Below are positions 1 through 5,578 of a DNA stretch of 6,814 nucleotides, in pieces (the stretch's first letter is position 1; every line of letters begins with the position of its first letter). Below the pieces are notes generated by a model. It did no database searches and was not told the DNA's origin. It worked only from the letters and a program-made list of their open reading frames with translations. The DNA lies in assembly GCA_029932015.1 (NCBI GenBank), contig JAOZQW010000121.1:1-6814 (forward strand), given 5' to 3'. A program made the translations under genes and the position numbers. Origin of the DNA: Candidatus Fermentibacteraceae bacterium (GTDB lineage: Bacteria; Fermentibacterota; Fermentibacteria; Fermentibacterales; JCC-6).

Positions 1-1
1 A

Positions 2-973
2 GACAGGATCGGATCAAGGTTGGGGCTGAATATCCTGCCGCCTGAAACCGCTCCGGGAGGTTCAGTGCTCTTTCCGGCTGTGGCTCCGAAGTCCATGTCC
101 AGAACGAGAGCCTTCCTTAAAGTGCAGGATGGCTGCGACAACAGATGCACGTACTGCATCGTCCCTGCTGCAAGGGGTCCTTCAAGGAGCCAGCCGCGGG
201 AAGTCGTTCTCGAGCATGCTGCTACGCTTGCGCGATCAGGATTCATGGAGATACTTCTTACCGGAGTAGACCTGGTAAGGTACGGGAGGGACCTCTATGG
301 GGAAGTGGGCTACGGACTTCCCGATCTGGTTTCCGATCTGAGTGATCTCGGAGGTTTCAGAATAAGACTCAGCTCAATGGAGCCGATCGGCCTGACCCCT
401 GAGATACTGGAAAGTATCGCTCTTCCGAGTCTTTGCCGACACCTTCATATTCCAATCCAGAGCGGTTCGGACGATGTACTCAGGAGAATGGGCAGGAATT
501 ACTCCGGCAACGATATAGAGGCACTATTCACGAGGTGTTCGAAACTGTTTCCGGGACTGTCGCTGGGAGCAGATGTGATCGTCGGCTTCCCCGGTGAGAC
601 TGAAGAGGACTTCAGTCGGACCGTTGAACTGGTATCGCATCCGGCTGTCTCGTACCTCCATGTATTTCCGTTCTCTCCAAGACCCGGCACGCCTGCCGCT
701 GAATGGAAGGAACTCGCTCTCCATACAGAGACTGTTACGGAGAGAGCTGAGGCTCTCAGAAGCCTGTCAGTCAGTGCAAGGAGGGAGTTCAGGAAAAGCA
801 ACATCGGCTCTGAGCTGGAGATACTTGTCGAAGGACGTAGCGATACTCTTACCGAACGCCCTATAGGCATGTCAGACAACTATATACCTATACTTGCCCC
901 ATTTGATGCACCTGAAGGTGAATTACTGACGGTCACCGCTTCAGAAGATAACATCTGCTGGGGGAGACGATGA
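2..973 (+). CDS. mtaB: tRNA (N6-threonylcarbamoyladenosine-A37) methylthiotransferase MtaB, 5' part missing
   Basis: Radical-SAM methylthiotransferase, by family the cytoplasmic enzyme that converts t6A37 to ms2t6A37 in ANN-decoding tRNAs. The frame is open to the left edge, so the upstream N-terminal domain (UPF0004) and the true start lie outside; a TTG at 20 is internal. The CxxxCxxC triad for the radical-SAM 4Fe-4S cluster is seen as CDNRCTYC (Cys codons 134, 146, 155), preceded by FLKVQDG and followed by IVPAARGPSRS, which resembles Bacillus YqeV more than MiaB or RimO. Further family blocks are LLTGVDLVRYG, RLSSMEP, HLHIPIQSGSDDVLRRM, DVIVGFPGETEEDF and HVFPFSPRPGTPA. The last ~55 codons (about 790-960) look like a TRAM RNA-binding domain. 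About 323 residues are visible, against a usual ~430. The stop overlaps the next start (ATGA, 970-973). MiaB-like paralogues are the main alternative. Confidence 0.9.
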   Translation, partial: DRIGSRLGLNILPPETAPGGSVLFPAVAPKSMSRTRAFLKVQDGCDNRCTYCIVPAARGPSRSQPREVVLEHAATLARSGFMEILLTGVDLVRYGRDLYGEVGYGLPDLVSDLSDLGGFRIRLSSMEPIGLTPEILESIALPSLCRHLHIPIQSGSDDVLRRMGRNYSGNDIEALFTRCSKLFPGLSLGADVIVGFPGETEEDFSRTVELVSHPAVSYLHVFPFSPRPGTPAAEWKELALHTETVTERAEALRSLSVSARREFRKSNIGSELEILVEGRSDTLTERPIGMSDNYIPILAPFDAPEGELLTVTASEDNICWGRR

Positions 974-1584
974 GATCGGACAGATCAGATAGAACCATTC
1001 TGGTAGGCATTACCGGGAACAGTGGATGCGGTCAGACGACTGCCGCCGGATTCGCATCTGCCTATTGCTCGGGTGTCTGCTCGCTTGATGAGACCGGGCA
1101 TCGTCTTCTTGAACGTCAGTATGTGCTATCTGACCTTGCCATGCGATATTGCATGCCTGAGCTCTCTGAACTTCGAGGGGACGATCTTCGATCTGTACTA
1201 CGGGATATCGTCTTCGATGATCCGCATGAAATGGAGAAGCTGAACTCGGTCGTTCATCCGAGAATGAAGCGCTGGGCGATCTCATCAGCAGCCAGACTGC
1301 GGAATGGTGCCGACAATGGAATATGGGTACTCGAGGGGGCCCTGATCTATGAACTGGGGCTGGATGCGCTCCTTGACCTTGTCATCGTTGTCAGCGATAC
1401 GCCGGAGAGATGCGCCCGAAGGATCAGTGTCAGGGACGGGATATCTACCGGGGAGGCACTTAAGCGCTGGAGTTTTCAGATGAGTCTTGCAGAAAAGGAA
1501 GCTGCCTGTGACATCGTCATAACCAACCAGGGCTCAGAGGATGACATGGGGAGAGCAATACGTAGTATATTTGTCCGAATGTGA
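970..1584 (+). CDS. coaE: Dephospho-CoA kinase (CoaE) homologue with an altered Walker A motif
   Basis: By homology this enzyme phosphorylates the ribose 3'-OH of dephospho-CoA with ATP, the last step of CoA synthesis, in the cytoplasm. At 204 residues it has the usual family length. Recognisable blocks are the N-terminal P-loop VGITGNSGCGQTT (residues 12-24), the Asp of the substrate-binding loop (D40 in SLDET; the usual DAD has lost its first Asp), LRDIVFDDP (78-85), LNSVVHPRM with the conserved His-Pro (H96-P97), LEGALIYELGLDALLD (121-136), the Arg-rich lid PERCARRISVRDGIS (145-159), and the C-terminal FQMSLAEKEAACDIVITNQGS (169-189). The odd point is that the Walker A Lys is Gln22 (codon CAG, 1033-1035). 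The start is fixed by ATGA coupling to mtaB; GGGGGAG at 960-966 is a close ribosome-binding site, only 3 nt away. Fold assignment is secure; catalytic competence is uncertain. Confidence 0.88.
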   Translation: MRSDRSDRTILVGITGNSGCGQTTAAGFASAYCSGVCSLDETGHRLLERQYVLSDLAMRYCMPELSELRGDDLRSVLRDIVFDDPHEMEKLNSVVHPRMKRWAISSAARLRNGADNGIWVLEGALIYELGLDALLDLVIVVSDTPERCARRISVRDGISTGEALKRWSFQMSLAEKEAACDIVITNQGSEDDMGRAIRSIFVRM

Positions 1585-1611
1585 TGATCAGACCGCAAAA
1601 TATTCGAAAGC

Positions 1612-1615
1612 AGGA
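1612..1615 (+). promoter_or_regulatory. Ribosome binding site (AGGA) for the TPR gene
   Basis: AGGA lies 8 nt upstream of the ATG at 1624. This supports that start over the overlapping out-of-phase frame that opens at 1581 on the coaE stop. Confidence 0.55.
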
Positions 1616-1623
1616 CCAGAAGA

Positions 1624-2355
1624 ATGGCTCACAAGACAAGAAAACGCCTTACGAAGACCGAACTCAAAAAGGACCCCGTCAACGATGCTCTCCTTGGAAG
1701 TATGACTTTCATTCAGAAGCACATCAGAGGGATTGCGATGGGTGCAGGTGTACTGGTGATCCTGATCCTCATCGTCCAGGCATTCTCCGCCACCGCAAGG
1801 AACCAGGGGAACGAATCTGTCGCTAACTTTTATCTGGTAGGACAGATGTACGAAATGGCTCTGAACGGATTCCAGAGCGGGCAGTATGATACGTCTATGG
1901 GACAGCTTCAGATGGTCCGTTCACTTGCCCTGAGCAACTATGCAGCGTATCCTGGCCGTGATTCAGGTCAGCGCTCCGCAGTACTGGCGGCAAAGATCGG
2001 GATAATCTTCGGAATGGAGGAGCAGGTCATAACTGAGCTGCAGGATTTCCTCGCATCGAATCCGGACATTCAGCATGCCAATCCTGCCAAATTACATCTT
2101 GCGGTCGCCCTTGAGAACAGGGGCAGTAGTACCGACCTGGGCACAGCAAGGGATCTTTACAGCGAAGTACTCGCCTTAGTCGATGGTGAATCTCAGATGG
2201 CATGGGAGGCGATCTCAGGTCTCTCAAGGATCGCATACTCCATGGGTGACCTGCAGAGTTCACGCGAGCATCTCGAGACTGCACTGGCATTATTCCCGGA
2301 CACAACTGAATTCCAGGCGTATCAGCTGGCAAGACTCGAGTACGCTGAGTTATAG
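1624..2355 (+). CDS. Membrane-anchored tetratricopeptide-repeat protein (YfgM/TPR_21-like)
   Basis: 243 residues. The N-terminus is strongly basic and cytoplasmic-looking (KTRKRLTKTELKKD, residues 4-17). One transmembrane helix follows at about 36-56 (GIAMGAGVLVILILIVQAF) with positive residues before it, predicting N-in/C-out, so the rest faces the periplasm or outside. The remainder is helical with TPR-like pairs: about 69-104 (ANFYLVGQMYEMALNGFQSG), 117-147, 153-187 (AKLHLAVALENRG...ARDLYSEVLAL) and 193-226 (AWEAISGLSRIAYSMGDLQS...LETALALFP). A basic tail, one TM helix and TPRs is the plan of YfgM-like proteins that associate with the Sec translocon and periplasmic chaperones. That role is only an inference here. 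No signal-peptidase or lipobox site is seen. It lies 39 nt after coaE on the same strand and is probably cotranscribed. Confidence 0.8.
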   Translation: MAHKTRKRLTKTELKKDPVNDALLGSMTFIQKHIRGIAMGAGVLVILILIVQAFSATARNQGNESVANFYLVGQMYEMALNGFQSGQYDTSMGQLQMVRSLALSNYAAYPGRDSGQRSAVLAAKIGIIFGMEEQVITELQDFLASNPDIQHANPAKLHLAVALENRGSSTDLGTARDLYSEVLALVDGESQMAWEAISGLSRIAYSMGDLQSSREHLETALALFPDTTEFQAYQLARLEYAEL

Positions 2356-2437
2356 GGACATAACACTTATATAGTTATGGGGACACCTCAGCATGGGGTG
2401 GGGTTGCTGTGTTGCTATGCACAATGTCCGATAAGAG

Positions 2438-2498
2438 ATATTATGTAAAGTCACGTATCATATGTTACCCCTCATGCTTACGCGACTGTACATAATAT
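2438..2498. repeat. Long imperfect palindrome / stem-loop
   Basis: The arms 2438-2457 and 2479-2498 pair at 18 of 20 positions: a 10-bp AT-rich base (ATATTATGTA with TACATAATAT), a mismatch, AGTC/GACT, a mismatch, then CGTA/TACG. After a small internal loop an inner CAT/ATG adds three more pairs around a 12-nt loop. It could form on either transcript strand or as a cruciform. It lies about 80 nt past the TPR stop and about 200 nt past the ATPase stop. No T-run follows, so a rho-independent terminator is not well supported. Confidence 0.65.
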
Positions 2499-2612
2499 CG
2501 TATTTGGAACATGTACTTGCAGATGCCTCAAACTCCTTACAGGACTCAAGACAATATCTATGCTGGAACACGTACTTGCAGATGCCTCAAACTCCTTACA
2601 GGACTCAAGACA
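2494..2612. repeat. Two-copy tandem repeat, 59-bp period
   Basis: The two units begin at 2494 and 2553 with identical AATATC, differ over the next five bases, and then match over 49 bp (2505-2553 against 2564-2612) with one difference (T2512/C2571). Similarity fades after 2612. Each unit contains short arms, CTTG and CAAG near its ends (2516-2519 and 2547-2550 in copy 1), extended by TGT/ACA around a bulged A in copy 1, which might form a weak hairpin. The near identity suggests a recent duplication or conversion. Confidence 0.9.
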
Positions 2613-2655
2613 TTACCTGACTTTACATAATATGGAAATTGTCATGAGTAACTGA

Positions 2656-2695
2656 CAGATGCCGAATCGATCCGATACTTTGGATGATGTATCTG
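2656..2695. repeat. Imperfect hairpin just downstream of the ATPase stop codon
   Basis: CAGAT (2656-2660) pairs with ATCTG (2691-2695). Inside, ATC-G-ATCC (2666-2673) pairs with GGATGAT (2682-2688) around one bulged G, with an 8-nt loop. It begins 3 nt after the ATPase stop on the minus strand, a position suited to a terminator or 3'-end stabiliser. It is not GC-rich and no T-tract follows, so the terminator role is weak. Confidence 0.3.
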
Positions 2696-2698
2696 CCA

Positions 2699-5539
2699 TC
2701 AGCTCTTCAGCAACCGTGATATCCTCATCAGGAGTGTTTTCTTATGGATTGGTTTCCTGATGTAATCCACAGCACCAAGCTCGTAGCCCTTTATCTCATC
2801 CTCCTGTGCATCCCTACCTGTTAGAAATACCACAGGAGTATCTATCCCTTTATTCTTAATGACTTCCAGGAGTTGAAAACCATTCAGATTTGGCATGTCA
2901 ACATCTGAAATTATCAGACTGAACTCTTCTGTACTCAGGGTGACGATGGCATCTACACCATCACCTGTCGCGATAACCTCATATCCCCCGCTGTTCGACA
3001 GGATGAAAGATACGTATTCCCTGAGGTCCGGATCGTCGTCCACGACAAGTATCCTGGTCTTACCCGAGAAAGTATCGGAACCTAGAGCAACTGGCTGGAT
3101 CTCGGGTATGACCTTTGCTGGTCGGGTTCCGAAAGGTGTAGATTCCTTCACTGCAGCAGCATCGCCTGACGGGTACTCGCGCTGTGGAGAAGCCGAAGCG
3201 TTGTCTTCGAAACCGGTTGAATCCTGGAATGCTGCTGCATCAGCAATCACATGATCCTCATCTTCACCGATCTCAATATCTGCCTGAGGAACTGAAATAG
3301 CCGAGTGAACAGACTTAGTGCTGCTGTCAGCGCTCTTCTTCCTGCTGCTGACCGTCAGGCGCAGCTCTTCCATAAGGACAATTCTGTAAACATCATCCAG
3401 CGCAAGTCGCTGATCACGTACCATATCTATGGCATGATCGCTCATAAGATATTGCCCTGCCGCTTTGAACTGCATTCGCATACTCGCAACAGAAGCGCCA
3501 CTTCTTACTATTGAGATGATCTCAGGATTGAATTGAAGAAGCTCATAAACGCCCTGCCGCCCCTTATAGCCGTTCCTGCATCTGGGACAACCAACGGGAA
3601 TTGCGATCCTATCCGGTATGTCATCGGTGAATTTCGCAATTAGATCTGCTTCATCCTTCTCGATCGGTCGGACTTTCCTGCAATGCACGCAGAGTCTCTT
3701 TAGAAGCCGCTGTGACTCGATCATGAGAACCGAATCAGCCATATCTTCCTTGGAGACGCCGAGTCTCTCCAGCCTGGAAACGGATGATGCGGTATTTGAG
3801 GAGTGCAGTGTAGCAAAGGTCATATGGCCTGTGCTTGCCAGGTCCATCGTTGTCTTCGCAGAGAATGGATCCCTGATCTCACCCAGGTATACGATATCCG
3901 GATCCTGTCTTACGGCGGAACGCAGAAGCGATTCGAAGGTAACTCCTGCCTTTACATTCACCTGCTGCTGATTCGCATTAGGGATTATGTACTCAACAGG
4001 ATCCTCGATGGTCATCAGGCTCCGGTTGGCTATATCGATATGCGATATAAGACTGTAGAGGGTCGTGCTCTTGCCCGAGCCGGTTGGGCCGACAACGATT
4101 ATTGCACCTGAGGTCTGCTTGGTCACCTCGCGCATGATTGCTGACTGCTCACCTGTCATACCAAGCTGCTCAAGTGTGTGCGGTGTTGTATCCATGCTGA
4201 GTATCCTGATTATCATGCTCTCACCATTCGGTGTCGAAGTGGTGGCGAGTCTCATCTTGTAGTGTCCCGAGGCTATTCGCGCCTCAAGTGCTCCATCCTG
4301 GGGTTTCCTTCTTTCGGCTATATCAAGGCCACCCAGCACCTTGAACCGACTCAGAAGAACCTTGCCCGTTTTCTTCTTGAGAGTGTATCTCTCCTGCATA
4401 TCTCCATCTAAACGGTAGCGTATGATCACCTTGTCCGGTTTCGGCTCAAGGTGGATATCGCTGACTCCTTCGACAGCTGCAGCGTAGAGAACTTTATCAG
4501 CGATGTATTTTATTGGTGATACATTGATCTCTTCCTTTGAGGGCTCATCGTTGATCTCGAGAACCTCCCCTGCTATGGGGACGCCATCATCGTCATCCTG
4601 CCTGTGCTGCTCTTCATCCTCATCATCACCGATCTGTACGACCTCTACCCCATCACTGACCGGATCCTCATCGGTGCGAAAAATGGCAAGAATGCTCTCC
4701 GGATGAGTAACACCAAGTCTGGGTTTGATGGTCGGAGAGAGCATTCTGATCGTATCCTGCAGCTGCAGGTCGAAAGGATTCGAGATAACGAAGAGCAGCT
4801 CTCCGTCAGTATCCTGAACAGCGAGCACCAGGTTCGCCCTGCTGAATGGCACTGGAAATACGTCTGCTGCAATAGTATTCGGATCAATATATGGGAGGTA
4901 TTTCAACCTCAGGAACTCAGCCATATTGACTGCGAGCTTGGCTGGATCCAAGCCGACAGACTTCGCACTCGCATAGATATTCTGAGTTCCACCACGCTCA
5001 AAGACCTCACAATTGGACTCATCCATGAACAGTTTCTGCAGGGCAAATCCAAGATAACTCCTGAAATCATCTCGAACCGTCTGAAGCTGAGGTTTGCTGA
5101 CGGGTTTGCTGACCTGCTTCCATCGGTCCTTTGTATTCAGATGTAGAGTGATCCTGTCAACCAGTTTCCTTGTATTCAAAAGTGGCGAGATGATGGTTTC
5201 GATGGTCCCAACAGGTTTCTCAGGGGGATTCGAACTCCTGATATCCTCGGTCTCCATAGTAAGAATAAAGGGTATACAGGATGTCTCGGGATTCTCCTGC
5301 AGGATGGAACAGAATTGGCTGGAGGACATCCCATGCATCCCGCTGGCAAGTATGATCAGCGCAGGTTCACTTGATACAGCTATCTCCAGACCTGCTCGTC
5401 CGCCGGGAGAGGATTGAGCATTGATGCCGGCCTTAGAGAGCAGTTCCTCAAGTTTTTCCCTTCTGACGGGATCATCGTTGATGATGAGGACGAGTGGTTC
5501 TTCCCCGGTCATTATCAATCTTCCCCAATCATCGATCAT
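2699..5539 (-). CDS. PilB/GspE-family assembly ATPase flanked by an N-terminal pseudoreceiver and a C-terminal receiver
   Basis: 946 residues, much longer than the usual ~560. By family it is a cytoplasmic hexameric motor for type IV pilus assembly or type II secretion. Domains in order: receiver fold 15-135 with D22/D23 and T94 but Ala65 for the phospho-Asp and Ser118 for the Lys; GspE/MshE N-domain about 195-287; acid-rich linker 302-334; T2SSE N2 domain 340-450 (GVSDIHLEPKPD, LDIAERRKPQDG); ATPase core with Walker A GPTGSGKST (484-492), Asp box TIEDPVEY (510-517), Walker B with E554 (DIVYLGEIRD), His box TGHMTFATLHS (570-580), and a zinc tetracysteine (C617, C620, C651, C654); Ser/Ala/acid linker 731-825; and an intact receiver 827-946 (D834/D835, phospho-Asp D879, T907, K929). 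The catalytic motifs are complete, which favours an assembly motor over a degenerate one. The tetracysteine fits PilB/GspE rather than PilT. The substrate system is not visible. An alternative start is Met10 (5512). Confidence 0.9.
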   Translation of the reverse strand: MIDDWGRLIMTGEEPLVLIINDDPVRREKLEELLSKAGINAQSSPGGRAGLEIAVSSEPALIILASGMHGMSSSQFCSILQENPETSCIPFILTMETEDIRSSNPPEKPVGTIETIISPLLNTRKLVDRITLHLNTKDRWKQVSKPVSKPQLQTVRDDFRSYLGFALQKLFMDESNCEVFERGGTQNIYASAKSVGLDPAKLAVNMAEFLRLKYLPYIDPNTIAADVFPVPFSRANLVLAVQDTDGELLFVISNPFDLQLQDTIRMLSPTIKPRLGVTHPESILAIFRTDEDPVSDGVEVVQIGDDEDEEQHRQDDDDGVPIAGEVLEINDEPSKEEINVSPIKYIADKVLYAAAVEGVSDIHLEPKPDKVIIRYRLDGDMQERYTLKKKTGKVLLSRFKVLGGLDIAERRKPQDGALEARIASGHYKMRLATTSTPNGESMIIRILSMDTTPHTLEQLGMTGEQSAIMREVTKQTSGAIIVVGPTGSGKSTTLYSLISHIDIANRSLMTIEDPVEYIIPNANQQQVNVKAGVTFESLLRSAVRQDPDIVYLGEIRDPFSAKTTMDLASTGHMTFATLHSSNTASSVSRLERLGVSKEDMADSVLMIESQRLLKRLCVHCRKVRPIEKDEADLIAKFTDDIPDRIAIPVGCPRCRNGYKGRQGVYELLQFNPEIISIVRSGASVASMRMQFKAAGQYLMSDHAIDMVRDQRLALDDVYRIVLMEELRLTVSSRKKSADSSTKSVHSAISVPQADIEIGEDEDHVIADAAAFQDSTGFEDNASASPQREYPSGDAAAVKESTPFGTRPAKVIPEIQPVALGSDTFSGKTRILVVDDDPDLREYVSFILSNSGGYEVIATGDGVDAIVTLSTEEFSLIISDVDMPNLNGFQLLEVIKNKGIDTPVVFLTGRDAQEDEIKGYELGAVDYIRKPIHKKTLLMRISRLLKS
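5091..5114. repeat. 12-bp in-frame tandem duplication within the ATPase gene
   Basis: Two adjacent 12-bp copies (5091-5102 and 5103-5114) differ at one base. They encode the repeated Ser-Lys-Pro of SKPVSKP (residues 144-150), in the linker between the pseudoreceiver and the GspE N-domain. Probably a small slippage duplication in a tolerant linker. Confidence 0.7.
5513..5526 (-). promoter_or_regulatory. Possible ribosome binding site for an internal start (Met10) of the ATPase gene
   Basis: On the minus strand GGGGAAG (5526-5520) lies 7 nt before an in-frame ATG at 5512-5510, just ahead of the receiver fold. The farther upstream ATG (5539) has only a weak GGA nearby. The protein may therefore start at 5512 and have 937 residues. 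Either choice leaves all domains intact. Confidence 0.35.
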
Positions 5540-5578
5540 CTATCCGGTAACACTGGATGAGTCACTGCATTCTTCGAT

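Larger units (their letters stand above)
2438..2633. repeat. 196-bp composite element bounded by 20-bp inverted repeats (MITE-like)
   Basis: The left end 2438-2457 and right end 2614-2633 are inverted repeats matching at 19 of 20 positions; the outer 16 bp (2438-2453 against 2618-2633) are perfect. Each arm begins just inside or at a TA (2439-2440 and 2631-2632), which would fit a TA target duplication, though no longer flanking duplication is seen. Inside are a third copy of the motif (2479-2498) and two 59-bp tandem units. No transposase is encoded, so if mobile the element would be non-autonomous. Alternatives are a REP-like intergenic repeat or an RNA-level terminator or processing structure. 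The repeats are directly visible; the mobile-element reading is inference. Confidence 0.5.
2356..2698. other. Convergent intergenic region filled with organised repeats
   Basis: This 343-bp gap separates the 3' ends of the TPR gene (plus) and the ATPase gene (minus), and I find no coding sequence in it. The first ~80 bp contain G-runs (2379-2382, 2395-2398, 2400-2403) and weak short inverted repeats, such as CATAAC 2359-2364 with GTTATG 2374-2379. From 2438 to 2633 comes a composite repeat element. The last ~45 bp hold an imperfect hairpin next to the ATPase stop. A terminator for each strand is expected here, but no hairpin followed by a clear T-run is present in either direction. Confidence 0.75.

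Noticed and set aside
20..22. TTG at 20 as the genuine start of the methylthiotransferase
   Set aside because: The frame is open upstream to the window edge and the family has an additional N-terminal domain, so the gene is simply cut by the window.
1581..1826. 81-codon plus-strand frame opening on the coaE stop
   Set aside because: It overlaps the start of the TPR gene in another phase, has low-complexity basic and Gln-rich content, and the AGGA at 1612-1615 fits the ATG at 1624 instead.
2359..2379. Rho-independent terminator right after the TPR stop (CATAAC/GTTATG)
   Set aside because: The stem is only 6 bp and AT-rich, and is followed by GGGGACA rather than a T-run.
2355..2403. Possible G-quadruplex from four G-runs (2355-2357, 2379-2382, 2395-2398, 2400-2403)
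   Set aside because: The loops between the first runs are about 21 and 12 nt, too long for a confident quadruplex.
2494..2612. CRISPR-like array
   Set aside because: Only two units, directly abutting with no unique spacer of regular length, and no cas genes nearby.
4604..5146. 180-codon open frame on the plus strand inside the ATPase gene
   Set aside because: It lies antisense to a gene with continuous, recognisable domains, has no family motif of its own and no convincing ribosome-binding site; it is a shadow frame.
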